Of a stretch of DNA of 64,000 nt, positions 17,858 through 26,104 are shown one piece after another. The notes beneath the pieces were generated by a model, which was not told the origin of the DNA, searched no databases, and saw only the letters and a program-made list of their open reading frames with translations. A program made the translations under genes and the position numbers. The DNA lies in the NCBI GenBank assembly GCA_024372625.1, contig CP099605.1, forward strand, positions 2,936,001 through 3,000,000, in the 5' to 3' direction. This DNA comes from Comamonadaceae bacterium OTU4NAUVB1. GTDB taxonomy: Bacteria > Pseudomonadota > Gammaproteobacteria > Burkholderiales > Burkholderiaceae_C. Within the stretch, counting starts at the first letter, position 1. The number at the start of each line of letters is the position of its first letter.

Positions 17858-18388
17858 ATGCCGATCCCGCCGCCTTCCCCCCTCCGCATCTCCGCTCCCG
17901 CATCGTCCCGCCGGCGCTTCGTGCTCGCCGCCGCCACGGCGGTGGCCGCGCCCCTGGCGACCTCGCTCGCCCGGGCGCACCACGGCTGGAGCGGCTTCGA
18001 CCAGGCGCGCCCGATCTACCTCGAAGGCCGCGTCGTGGCCAGCCGGTGGCAGAACCCGCATGCCGAACTGACGCTGGAGACCACGCCCGGCCTCGCCGTG
18101 CCCGCCGACCTGGCGCGCCGGCCGGTGCCGGCCCAGGGCGCCGGCGTCGACGGTCCGGCGCTGCTGGCGAAGGCGACCGTGCCGCGCCGCGCCGACCGGC
18201 GCTGGACCGTCGAGCTCGCCCCGCTCACGCGCATGGGGGCCTGGAACGTGGCGGAGATCAAGCCCGGCGAGCGCATCGCCGCCGTCGGCTTCACGACCCA
18301 GGACGAACGTGGCGAGACCGCGGTGATGCGCGTGGAGTACCTGTTCGTGGGCGACAAGGTCTACGGCCTGCGCTCGAGCCCGGCCTGA
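17858..18388 (+). CDS. DUF6152 family exported protein with Tat-type signal
   Basis: A 176-residue protein. The N-terminus has a SRRRFVLAAATAVAAPLA segment (about 20-37), a twin-arginine-like motif followed by a moderately hydrophobic stretch and an ARA cleavage site, so export by Tat is likely. The mature protein opens with HHGWSGFDQARPIYLEGRVV, the hallmark of DUF6152, with two adjacent histidines that could bind metal or haem. The function of the family is unknown. A good ribosome binding site (aaggag) precedes the ATG. It follows the DUF6644 gene and probably shares its transcript, suggesting an exported partner of a membrane redox protein. Confidence 0.78.
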   Translation: MPIPPPSPLRISAPASSRRRFVLAAATAVAAPLATSLARAHHGWSGFDQARPIYLEGRVVASRWQNPHAELTLETTPGLAVPADLARRPVPAQGAGVDGPALLAKATVPRRADRRWTVELAPLTRMGAWNVAEIKPGERIAAVGFTTQDERGETAVMRVEYLFVGDKVYGLRSSPA

Positions 18389-18425
18389 ACACGCGGCCCG
18401 GGCGCGACCGGCCGCGCTTGGCCGT

Positions 18426-19745
18426 TCAGTGCAGCTTCACGCGCGGTCCGGTGCCGCGCGTGAGGGCGCGCGAGGCCGTGCCCAGCGCGGTCTTCCAGAC
18501 GCCGTGGATGGCGACCTCGTGCATCTTGAAGAGCGACTGGTACATGGCCCGGGCGAACAGCCCCTCGACCCACAGGTTGCCCCCGACCAGCCCGCCCATG
18601 AGGTTGCCCACGGGCGAGCTGTCGCCCAGCGACACCAGCGAGCCGAAGTCGCGGTACTGCCATTCGCGCATCGGCTGCCCGCGCAGGCGCCGCGCCAGTT
18701 CGCGCGCCAGGTGCGAGGCCTGCTGGTGCGCGGCCTGCGCCCGGGGCGGCACGTTGCCGCCGTGCTTGAGCCAGGGCGCGGCGGCGCAGTCGCCGATGGC
18801 GAAGACCGCCTCGTCGCGCGTGGTCTGCAGCGTCGGCCCGACCACCAGCTGGTTGAACGGGTTGGTCTCCAGCCCGCCCAGGTCCTTGAGCCAGCCCGCG
18901 GCCTTCACGCCCGCCGCCCACACCACCAGCTGCGCCCGCAGGAAACGCTCGCCCGCGAGCTGCACGCCGTCGTGCGTGACCGCCGTGACGCGCGTGCCGA
19001 CCATCACCCGCACGTTCATGGTCCCGAGCAGTTCGGTGGCCGCCTGCGCGATGCGCTCGGACAGCGCCGGCAGGATGCGCGGGCCGGCCTCGATCAGGTG
19101 GATGCGGATGTCCGTCTCGGGGTCGATCCGGTCCAGGCCATAGGACACCAGCGTGCGCATGGAACGGTGCAGCTCCGCGGCCAGCTCCACGCCCGTGGCG
19201 CCGGCGCCGATGATGGCGATCTCCACCAGCCGCGACTCGTTCTGCGTGCCCCGCACGTGCGCGCTCATGCAGGCGTTGACCAGCCGGCTGTGGAAGCGTT
19301 CGGCCTGCTTGGGCGTCTCCAGCGCGATGGCGTGCTCGGCGACGCCGGGCGTGCCGAAGTCGTTGGTCTGGCTGCCGGCGGCGAGCACCAGCGTGTCGTA
19401 GCCGCGCTCGTAGGCCGGCGTGATGGGCAGCCCCTCGTCGTCCTGCGCGGAAGCCACCAGCACCTTGCGGCGCGCGCGGTCCAGGCCGGTGACCTCGCCG
19501 ATGCGGTAGCGGAAGCCGTGCCAGTGCGACTGCGCCAGGTAGTTGGTCGCGTGGTCGTTCACGTCGACGCTGCCGGCGGCGATCTCGTGCAGGTGCGGCT
19601 TCCAGAAATGGGTGCGCGCCTTGTCGATCAGGGTGACGTGGGCCTTGCCCGGCTTGCCCAGCCGGTCGCCCAGCCGGGTCGCCAGTTCCAGTCCTCCGGC
19701 GCCCCCGCCGACGATCACGATGCGGTGCGGTTGCTCGACTTTCAC
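18426..19745 (-). CDS. ndh: Type II NADH:quinone oxidoreductase-like flavoprotein
   Basis: A 439-residue FAD/NAD(P)-binding protein of the NDH-2 type, which passes electrons from NADH to quinone without pumping protons. The FAD-binding Rossmann motif VIVGGGAGGLE lies at about 10-20, the second dinucleotide motif IAIIGAGATGVELAAEL in the middle (about 165-182), and the C-terminal FAD contact VFAIGDCAA at about 310. The C-terminal end (FGSLVSLGDSSPVGNLMG ... ALTRGTG) resembles the membrane-attaching part of NDH-2. I chose the GTG at 19745 because an AGAGGT Shine-Dalgarno sequence lies 5 bases upstream and the protein then starts close to the FAD motif; an ATG at 19805 would add 20 unlikely residues. 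Other pyridine nucleotide-disulfide oxidoreductases cannot be fully excluded. Confidence 0.83.
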   Translation of the reverse strand: MKVEQPHRIVIVGGGAGGLELATRLGDRLGKPGKAHVTLIDKARTHFWKPHLHEIAAGSVDVNDHATNYLAQSHWHGFRYRIGEVTGLDRARRKVLVASAQDDEGLPITPAYERGYDTLVLAAGSQTNDFGTPGVAEHAIALETPKQAERFHSRLVNACMSAHVRGTQNESRLVEIAIIGAGATGVELAAELHRSMRTLVSYGLDRIDPETDIRIHLIEAGPRILPALSERIAQAATELLGTMNVRVMVGTRVTAVTHDGVQLAGERFLRAQLVVWAAGVKAAGWLKDLGGLETNPFNQLVVGPTLQTTRDEAVFAIGDCAAAPWLKHGGNVPPRAQAAHQQASHLARELARRLRGQPMREWQYRDFGSLVSLGDSSPVGNLMGGLVGGNLWVEGLFARAMYQSLFKMHEVAIHGVWKTALGTASRALTRGTGPRVKLH

Positions 19746-20046
19746 GGAGGACCTCTCAGACCGGAAGATGGTGATTCTTTTCGCGCCGCGCCGCGCCCAT
19801 GGCACGGCGCGCGGCCGTGCAGGGTAGCGTGGCCGGCAGACCGCGTCCAGCGCGCTTCACCGCATCGCGACCCCGTGCCGATAGCGTCGGAGTTTTGCCC
19901 GCGAACCGTGGACAACTGTGTGGACAACCTTGTGGGCTGTCGCCGGGATCGTTGTCCGGCGCGGCCTGCGACGCGATGCCCGCGAAATCAGCATGTGGAC
20001 GGTGCCGCGGACGGCGGCGGCGCGCGCGTCGAGGCGGACCGCCGGA
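19746..20046. other. Intergenic region without a gene
   Basis: About 300 bases between the start of the NADH dehydrogenase-like gene and the end of the isochorismatase gene. No open frame looks real. The only notable element is a direct repeat of gtggacaac at 19908-19916 and 19920-19928 (period 12), which resembles DnaA-box-like sequence with one mismatch to the E. coli consensus. Confidence 0.5.
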
Positions 20047-20616
20047 TCAGGTCAGGAGCGGAAACGCCACGGCGCCGGCCGGCGTGGCCCAGTCGCGCAC
20101 CAGTTCCGCGACGATGGCGTTGGTGCTGGTCAGGCGCACGCCGCCGAGCGCCATGCGGCGGTAGCTCATGTCCTCGGCGATCCGGCTGGACGAGCCGCAG
20201 GCGTCGGCCACCACCTGGACGTCGAAGCCCTCGGCCACCGCGCTGATGGCGGGCCCCACCATGCAGACGTCGGTGGTGACGCCGGCCATGACGAAGTTCT
20301 TCCTGCCGGTGCGCCGGCAGGCATCGGCGAAGGCCGGATCGTCCCATGCGTTGACGATGCCCGTGCGCCGGATGCGCGCGGCGAAGGCCTCGGGCAGCAC
20401 CTCGCGCAGTTGCGGCATGAGCGGTCCCTGCGCATCGACGTTGGTCTCCTGGCTGGACGTGAGCACCACCGGGAGCCCGACGCCGGCGGCGAAGCGCGCC
20501 AGGATGACGACGTTGCGCTGCAGCAGCGCCAGCGGCGTGGAGGTGGCCCAGGTGTTGGTGCCCACCTGGTGATCGATGAGGATGACGGCGGTGTCGTCGA
20601 GCTGAAAGCGTTTCAT
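20047..20616 (-). CDS. Isochorismatase-family hydrolase, YcaC-like
   Basis: A 189-residue cysteine hydrolase of the isochorismatase superfamily. The catalytic Asp15 lies in VILIDHQ and the nucleophilic Cys118 in VMAGVTTDVCMV, the usual spacing. The fold segments VGLPVVLTSSQETN and NAWDDPAFADACRRTGRKNF resemble YcaC, whose substrate is unknown, more than nicotinamidase or true isochorismatase. The lysine expected in the catalytic triad is represented by arginine in the RRTGIVNAWDD region, as I recall for YcaC-type members. The ATG at 20616 gives the normal family length; a longer frame to 20703 would add 29 residues without similarity. It stands alone, between intergenic regions of about 300 and 180 bases. 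Confidence 0.83.
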   Translation of the reverse strand: MKRFQLDDTAVILIDHQVGTNTWATSTPLALLQRNVVILARFAAGVGLPVVLTSSQETNVDAQGPLMPQLREVLPEAFAARIRRTGIVNAWDDPAFADACRRTGRKNFVMAGVTTDVCMVGPAISAVAEGFDVQVVADACGSSSRIAEDMSYRRMALGGVRLTSTNAIVAELVRDWATPAGAVAFPLLT

Positions 20617-20798
20617 GGCGAAGGACCCCGGTCGGGGCGTTGGAGGAAGGAAGACCTCCATGGCCACGCCACCGGAGGCGGCGGCAATTGTGACGATCTG
20701 CAACGGCAGCGCCTTGCGGCGATGTCTGAATCGATCCGTTCCACCGCCGATGCCGCGCCCTGGGGCGGACCCGACGGAAACCAGCGCCCTGAAATGCG

Positions 20799-20829
20799 AA
20801 AAACCCCTGATCCGGTGAAGGATCAGGGG
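20799..20829 (-). terminator. Rho-independent terminator of tRNA-Phe
   Basis: On the minus strand a perfect 9-bp stem (cccctgatc / gatcagggg) with an 8-base loop is followed by a run of five T. It lies 11 bases downstream of the tRNA-Phe 3' end, which fits a simple intrinsic terminator. Confidence 0.85.
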
Positions 20830-20839
20830 TCTTGGAAGG

Positions 20840-20915
20840 TGGTGGCCTGGGTCGGAATCGAACCAACGACACGCGGATTTTCAATCCGCTGCTCTACCAA
20901 CTGAGCTACCGGGCC
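20840..20915 (-). tRNA. tRNA-Phe (GAA)
   Basis: A 76-base tRNA with CCA encoded. The anticodon stem-loop GCGGA-TTGAAAA-TCCGC carries GAA. The D-arm GCTCAGTTGGTAGAGC and the T-loop TTCGATT are normal. The acceptor stem GGCCCGG / CCAGGCC contains a C5-A68 mismatch, and the T-stem contains a U-G pair, which is unusual for a functional tRNA-Phe. It is followed by its own terminator and preceded by the response regulator gene. Confidence 0.93.
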
Positions 20916-20932
20916 ATGAGTGCAGCCAGCGA

Positions 20933-21652
20933 TTATACAGCGTTGCGACGCCCGCGCGAGAGGTCGACACCGAGTTGCTTGAGTTTTCGATACAGATGGG
21001 TGCGTTCGAGACCCGTCTTCTCGGCCACGCGCGTCATGGAGCCGCCTTCCATGGCCAGATGAAACTCGAAATAGGCCTTCTCGAAACCGTCGCGCGCGTC
21101 GCGCAGGGGACGGTCCAGGTCGAAGCTCTGGCGCGATTGCGGTCCGGCATCGGCGGCCACCGGCAGCGAGGTCACCGGGAAAGCCGCCGCCGAGGGCGTG
21201 ATGAGCGTGCTTTCGCTGCCCGAGGTGGTCACGGCCGCGGAGAAACCGCTGGCCGGCGGCACCACGTTGGCCGCCGCGCGCCGCGCGCTCTCCCGCGCCA
21301 GTCCCTGCTCGACGGCCTTGAGCAGCTTGGCCAGTGTGATCGGTTTCTCCAGGAAGGCGAAGGCGCCGATGCGTGTCGCGTCGACCGCCGTGTCGATGGT
21401 GGCGTGGCCGCTCATCATGATGACCGGCATGCTCAGGAGGCCGGCGGTCGACCATTCCTTGAGCAGCGTGACGCCGTCGGTGTCGGGCATCCAGATGTCC
21501 AGCAGCACCAGGTCGGGACGGGCGCGCTGGCGCGCGGCACGCGCCTCGGCGGCGTTCTCGGCGAGCTCCACGTGGTGGCCTTCGTCATTGAGTATTTCGA
21601 ACAGCAGGTCCCGGATGCCCAGTTCGTCGTCGACCACGAGAATATTTGCCAT
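20933..21652 (-). CDS. NtrX-like response regulator lacking the AAA+ domain
   Basis: A 239-residue two-component regulator. Residues 1-120 form a receiver domain with acidic pocket VVDDE, phospho-acceptor Asp52 (LLDIWMPDTDG), MMSGHAT and the conserved lysine in FLEKPI. A low-complexity Ala/Ser/Val linker (about 125-170) follows, then a Fis-type helix-turn-helix (about 175-235: FEKAYFEFHLAMEGGSMTRVAEKTGLERTHLYRKLKQLGV). The HTH resembles NtrX, but the sigma54-interacting AAA+ domain between the two parts is absent, so it probably does not activate sigma54 promoters. It lies 51 bases downstream of the NtrY-like kinase gene and is its obvious partner. Confidence 0.88.
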   Translation of the reverse strand: MANILVVDDELGIRDLLFEILNDEGHHVELAENAAEARAARQRARPDLVLLDIWMPDTDGVTLLKEWSTAGLLSMPVIMMSGHATIDTAVDATRIGAFAFLEKPITLAKLLKAVEQGLARESARRAAANVVPPASGFSAAVTTSGSESTLITPSAAAFPVTSLPVAADAGPQSRQSFDLDRPLRDARDGFEKAYFEFHLAMEGGSMTRVAEKTGLERTHLYRKLKQLGVDLSRGRRNAV

Positions 21653-21703
21653 GAATGCTATCGATGCCTGTGCGCTGTTTGAAGAGCGCCTCGTCGATGG
21701 CGC

Positions 21704-24052
21704 TCAGCCGATGGATGGTCTGGCTTCGTCGGTGTGAGCGAGCGCTCCCGGCGGCTCTTCGGCCAGCGCAAATGATAGCGAGACTTGCGCACCGGTCGTC
21801 ACGCCGTCGGTAACACGATTCGACAGCTCGATGCGGGCGCCGTGCTCCTCGGCGATCTTCTTGACCACGGCCAGGCCGAGCCCGGTGCCCTTGGTCTTGG
21901 TGGTGACGTAGGGCTCGAAGGCGCGCTTGAGGATGTGCTCGGCGAAGCCGGGGCCGGTGTCCTGCACCGTCAGGCGCACGCGCCGGCCCGAATCGCCCAG
22001 TCGCGTGCGCAGCGTGACTTCGCCGGCGCGGCCGGTGGCGGTCATGGCGGCCTCGGCGGCGTCCTGGGCGTTCTGCAGCAGGTTGTGGATGATCTGGCGG
22101 ATCTGCTGGGCATCGCCGCGCACCGGGGGGCAACGCTCGTCGAGCTCGCAGCGCAGCACCACGGGCAAGGTGTCGGCGGCGTAGAGCTGCAGCACGTCGG
22201 CCACCAGCGTGTTGAGGTCGACGGGACGCAGGTCGGCCGCCGGCAGGCGCGCATAGTCGCGGAATTCGTTGACCAGCCGCTTCATCGCGTCGACCTGGTC
22301 GACGATGGTCTTGACCGACTTCGTGAGGATCGCCTGCTCCGGCGGCGCGACCTTGCCCGAGAGTTTCATCTCCAGCCGCTCGGCCGACAGCTGGATCGGC
22401 GTGAGCGGGTTCTTGATCTCGTGCGCGAGCCGGCGCGCGACCTCGCCCCAGGCCTGGGCGCGTTGCGCCGAGGCGATCTCCGAGATGTCGTCGAAGACCA
22501 GGAGGCGCTCGGCCCCGGGGAGTTCGGCGCCGCGCGCGACCAGGCTGATGGCGTCCTGCTCCATGTCGAAGCTGCTCGCGCGCAGCTCGAAGGCGTGCTG
22601 CCAGTGGTCGAGCCCGTGCTGGATGCGTTCGACCTCGAAGTCGTCGAACTGCTGCTGGACGTTGTGCGCGAAGTCCGCCAGACCCGGCACGTCGCGCAGC
22701 GGGCGCCCCTCGAAGGCGGCCAGGGGCGCGCGCAGGACGCGGGTAGCCCCGGGATTGGTGGAGAGCACGGTGCCGGCGGCGTCGAGCACGATCACCCCGG
22801 ACGTGAGGTTGTCCAGGATGGTCTGCAGGTTGCCGCGCGCGGCGTCGAGTTCGCCCACGGTCTTCTCCACGGCCGCGCGCGCGTCGGCGAGCTGCTGGGT
22901 CATGACGGCGAACGAGCGCGTGAGGCCACCGAGTTCGTCCTTGCCGCGCAGCACCGCCGTCGGACGCAGGTCGCCGGCGGCGACCTGGCGCACGCCGTCG
23001 GCCAGCACCAGCAGCGGCCGCGCGAGGCCGTTGCCGAACAGCACCGCCAGCAGCACGGCACCGAACACCGCCAGGAACAGGCACAGCGTGAGCGTGCCGA
23101 TGTACATGCGCCGCAGCCCCTCCCGCGCGAGCGAGCGTTCCTGGTATTCGCGGTTGGCCTCCTGCACGGCCAGGGCATTGGCCACCACCGCCGGCGGCAG
23201 CGGCAGCGTCACCTGCAGGTAGCGCGGCTCGGTGTTGAATTCGAAGCCCGGGCGCTGCACCAGCGCCAGCGCCCGCACGACCGCGCTCGGCGGCGCGGCG
23301 CCCTGCACCGCGGGCGCTTCGTCCAGACCCTCGATGTGCGCGATGGGGCGATCGGCGCGCACCTGCCGAAACTGCTGCTGCGTCGGCCGCTCGGGATTGA
23401 GCTGGAAGCGCGAGGCGCCCGCGCCGGCGACGACCTGACCGGTGCCGGTCCACAGCACGACGTCGCTGGCACCGAGCTGGTCGCGGATGCGCTCGAGCGC
23501 CAGACCGGCGCTGGCATCGGCCACCTGCGAGAGCTGGCCGCTGGCCGCGCGCGTCTTGACCGCCAGGTCGTCCGAAAGCGAGTCCAGCGTGGCTCGCCCG
23601 AGGTTGAGGCCGGCGTCGAGCGCGCCCTCGACCTTGACGTCGAACCAGCTCTCGATCGAGCGCGAGACGAACTGGTAGGAGACGAAGTACACCAGCACGC
23701 CCGGCACCACGCCCACCAGCGCGAAGATGGCCGCCAGCTTGATCAGCAGCCGGCTGCCGAACTTGCCCTGTCGCAGCCGGCGCACCAGTCGCACCGCGAC
23801 CCAGCCGATCACCAGCAGCAGCAGCGTCGCGACCACCACGTTGATGCCGAAGAGCCGGGTGTAGTTCTCCTCGTAGAAGACACGGTTGTTGGTCGATACC
23901 GCGAGCAGGAACATCAACACCAGGCCGATCGCCGTGACCAGCGCCGCGATCACGCCGATGGTCCAGCGCACCGCCTTGGCCCGGCGCGCGGCGCGCGGCA
24001 CGCTTTCCCCCGCGCCGGCGGGAACCGGTGACGGCCCGCGCTGCGGCGTCAT
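21704..24052 (-). CDS. NtrY-like membrane sensor histidine kinase
   Basis: A 782-residue histidine kinase, likely partner of the downstream NtrX-like regulator. The N-terminus has helices at about 25-50, 70-90 and 118-140, an extracytoplasmic sensor region (about 150-300), a further helix near 330 (LCLFLAVFGAVLLAVLF), a HAMP domain (ARPLLVLADGVRQVAAGDL), a PAS domain (ILDNLTSGVIVLDAAGTVL), the phospho-acceptor H-box (RRLAHEIKNPLTPIQLSAERL), and N, G1 and G2 boxes (LLQNAQDA; VQDTGPGF; GTGLGLAVVKK). NtrY-type kinases respond to nitrogen or redox state in other bacteria; the signal here is unknown. The start overlaps the DUF4390 stop (ATGA). Confidence 0.9.
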   Translation of the reverse strand: MTPQRGPSPVPAGAGESVPRAARRAKAVRWTIGVIAALVTAIGLVLMFLLAVSTNNRVFYEENYTRLFGINVVVATLLLLVIGWVAVRLVRRLRQGKFGSRLLIKLAAIFALVGVVPGVLVYFVSYQFVSRSIESWFDVKVEGALDAGLNLGRATLDSLSDDLAVKTRAASGQLSQVADASAGLALERIRDQLGASDVVLWTGTGQVVAGAGASRFQLNPERPTQQQFRQVRADRPIAHIEGLDEAPAVQGAAPPSAVVRALALVQRPGFEFNTEPRYLQVTLPLPPAVVANALAVQEANREYQERSLAREGLRRMYIGTLTLCLFLAVFGAVLLAVLFGNGLARPLLVLADGVRQVAAGDLRPTAVLRGKDELGGLTRSFAVMTQQLADARAAVEKTVGELDAARGNLQTILDNLTSGVIVLDAAGTVLSTNPGATRVLRAPLAAFEGRPLRDVPGLADFAHNVQQQFDDFEVERIQHGLDHWQHAFELRASSFDMEQDAISLVARGAELPGAERLLVFDDISEIASAQRAQAWGEVARRLAHEIKNPLTPIQLSAERLEMKLSGKVAPPEQAILTKSVKTIVDQVDAMKRLVNEFRDYARLPAADLRPVDLNTLVADVLQLYAADTLPVVLRCELDERCPPVRGDAQQIRQIIHNLLQNAQDAAEAAMTATGRAGEVTLRTRLGDSGRRVRLTVQDTGPGFAEHILKRAFEPYVTTKTKGTGLGLAVVKKIAEEHGARIELSNRVTDGVTTGAQVSLSFALAEEPPGALAHTDEARPSIG

Positions 24053-24771
24053 GACGCCTTCTCCAGCGCCAGGCGCGCGCTGCGATCGACCGAGATGTCC
24101 CAGTCGGCCAGGCCCACCACGCCGATCTGGAACGGCCGCGGCAGCTGGGAGGTGTCGAGCCGGAAGCGGAACGCCACGAGGTAGGTCGTGTCCTCGGCGA
24201 TCTCTCCGGCATCGCCCAGGCGCAGCCGGCCGATGCGCCTCACGCCCTCGAGCGCGTCGTCGAGGGTGTCGAAATTCTGGTTGAGCTGGACGCCCAGTCC
24301 CGCGCTCCCGTTGCCCGCGACCGCGTTGACGCGCCAGCGGCGCGTGAGGGGCTGGAAGGCCAGGCGCACCTGGCGCGTCGACTGGGCGACGCGGCGGTCG
24401 GTCCAGTACCAGCGCTCGCGGTAGACATCGGCCTCGGCGACGAAGTGGATCGCGATGCCCTTCTCGAGCACCTCCTGGATCAGCAGCGGCAGCTGGAAGT
24501 CGACATGCGCGTTGAGGTAGATGCCGTCGTCGCCGCGTTCGAGCCGCATCTGCGTGATGGTGGCGTTGTGGGGCGTCTGTGCCCGTGCCCGCGTCGGCGG
24601 CACGGCGATCGAGGCGACGACGCCCAGGAGCAGCAGGCCCTGGAGGACCTCGCGCCGCCCACGCGGCTGGGCGCTCGCCGACGGAGAAAGGTCAGCGTGA
24701 GGTCTTTTCGAGCAGTGCGTAGAAGAAGCCGTCGTGGTCACCGAGGGCATTGTCCGGGACGCCGTGGGCAT
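24049..24771 (-). CDS. DUF4390 domain protein
   Basis: Up to 240 residues. A polar start is followed by an arginine pair and a hydrophobic signal segment (LQGLLLLGVVASIAVPPTRARA, about 44-65), then a mature domain with LNAHVDFQLPLLIQEVLEKGIAIHFVAEADVYRERWYW, the DUF4390 pattern. The function is unknown; the family sits between rsmB and ntrY in many Burkholderiales. The start is uncertain: the ATG at 24771 overlaps the end of rsmB by 80 bases, and a GTG at 24741 is an alternative with less overlap. No start codon is available between the rsmB stop and the signal peptide, so some overlap is unavoidable. It ends in an ATGA overlap with the kinase gene. Confidence 0.85.
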   Translation of the reverse strand: MPTASRTMPSVTTTASSTHCSKRPHADLSPSASAQPRGRREVLQGLLLLGVVASIAVPPTRARAQTPHNATITQMRLERGDDGIYLNAHVDFQLPLLIQEVLEKGIAIHFVAEADVYRERWYWTDRRVAQSTRQVRLAFQPLTRRWRVNAVAGNGSAGLGVQLNQNFDTLDDALEGVRRIGRLRLGDAGEIAEDTTYLVAFRFRLDTSQLPRPFQIGVVGLADWDISVDRSARLALEKAS

Positions 24772-26104
24772 TCGCGCCCGACTGCGGCAGCAAATGCCCC
24801 GGCGACGGCTTCAATCGCGCATCGGTGTTGTGTGCAAGGAACGACTCGATCTGGTGCGAGCCTTCGTCGCGGAACACCGAACAGGTGCAATAGAGCAGAC
24901 GACCGCCCGGACGCACCAGGGGCCACAGTGCGGCCAGGAGCATCGCCTGCTGCAGCGCGAGCTGCCCGGTGTCGCTCTCGCGCCGCAGCCAGCGCACGTC
25001 CGGGTGGCGCCGCACGATGCCCGAGGCCGTGCAGGGTGCGTCGAGCAGGATGGCGTCGAAGGGCGTGCCGTCCCACCACGTGGCCGGACGACCGGCATCG
25101 GCCACCCGCACCCGTGCCTCCAGGCCCAGGCGGGCGAGGGTCTCGCCGATGCGCTGGCTGCGCACGGCATCGACTTCGATGGCCGTCACCTCGAGCGGCA
25201 CCGCGCCGGCCAGTTCGAGCAGGTGCGCGGTCTTGCCGCCGGGCGCCGCGCAGGCGTCGAGGACGCGCAGCGGCATGCCGGCGACGGCCGGCGCGAGGCC
25301 CTTCATGAGCAGCGGCGCGGCAAGCTGCGCCGCCGCGTCCTGGACCGAACTGTCACCCGCCCCGAACCCCGGCAGCTGCTGTACCGGGCGTGCCTGCGAC
25401 AGCTGCAGCCCGCTCGCGCCGACCGGCATCGCGTCGACTCCGATGCCGCGCAGGGCCTCGAGGTAGGCCGCGACGCTCGTCCTGCGCGCATTGACCCGCA
25501 GGGTCATCGGCGCCTGCCGGTTGCTCGCCTGCAGCACGCGCTGCCAGTCGCGCGGATGGTCGTGCCGCAGGCGCTCGATCCACCAGCGCGGGTGGTTCCA
25601 CTGGGCGACCGGCTCGTGGTCCGTGGCGGCGACGAGTTCGTCGCGCTCGCGCAGGAACCGGCGCAGGCAGGCGTTGACGAAGCTGGCCTGCGCGCGCGTG
25701 GCCGGATTGCGCTTGGCGGCCTCGACCGCCTGGTCGACCAGCGTGAAGGGCTCGTAGGGCGCCACGGCGGGGTCCCAGGCGAGCGCCAGGGCGGTGCACA
25801 GCAGGGCATCGGCCTGCGGCGGCGGCGTGCGCTTGGCGAGGTGGCGGCGCAGTGCCTCGGCGCGACCGAGCCGGCGCAGCACCTGGAATCCCAACGACTG
25901 GACACCCGGGCGCAGCGCCGGCTCGATGGCCTCGAAGGCGACCGAGCCCGACATGCCGCCACGGATGGCGGCCAACGCGCCCGCGGTCAGCTGGAGCTGC
26001 CGCCACAGCGGCGGCTGCGCGACGGGCACGGCGGTGGAATGAGGAGGAGAGTCTTGGGACAAGTTGCGCCGATGGTAAAGGAGTCGAAAGACCGGCCGGT
26101 GCAT
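24692..26104 (-). CDS. rsmB: 16S rRNA (cytosine-967-C5)-methyltransferase RsmB
   Basis: A 470-residue rRNA methyltransferase (also called Sun/Fmu). The N-terminal NusB-like RNA-binding domain spans about 40-180. The SAM-binding motif is VLDACAAPGGKTAHLLEL, followed by LLDAPCTASGIVRRHPDVRW, which holds one of the two catalytic cysteines; the second is in the LLYCTCSVFRDEG motif. The ATG at 26104 overlaps the stop of the upstream LemA-like gene (ATGA) and is preferred; a TTG at 26062 would begin nearer the conserved region. The 3' end overlaps the DUF4390 gene by about 80 bases. It heads the rsmB-DUF4390-NtrY-NtrX-like set, a common Burkholderiales arrangement. Confidence 0.93.
   Translation of the reverse strand: MHRPVFRLLYHRRNLSQDSPPHSTAVPVAQPPLWRQLQLTAGALAAIRGGMSGSVAFEAIEPALRPGVQSLGFQVLRRLGRAEALRRHLAKRTPPPQADALLCTALALAWDPAVAPYEPFTLVDQAVEAAKRNPATRAQASFVNACLRRFLRERDELVAATDHEPVAQWNHPRWWIERLRHDHPRDWQRVLQASNRQAPMTLRVNARRTSVAAYLEALRGIGVDAMPVGASGLQLSQARPVQQLPGFGAGDSSVQDAAAQLAAPLLMKGLAPAVAGMPLRVLDACAAPGGKTAHLLELAGAVPLEVTAIEVDAVRSQRIGETLARLGLEARVRVADAGRPATWWDGTPFDAILLDAPCTASGIVRRHPDVRWLRRESDTGQLALQQAMLLAALWPLVRPGGRLLYCTCSVFRDEGSHQIESFLAHNTDARLKPSPGHLLPQSGANAHGVPDNALGDHDGFFYALLEKTSR

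Noticed and set aside
19908..19928. Two gtggacaac repeats as possible DnaA boxes or a replication origin
   Set aside because: Only two imperfect copies, no AT-rich unwinding region and no dnaA, dnaN or parAB nearby.
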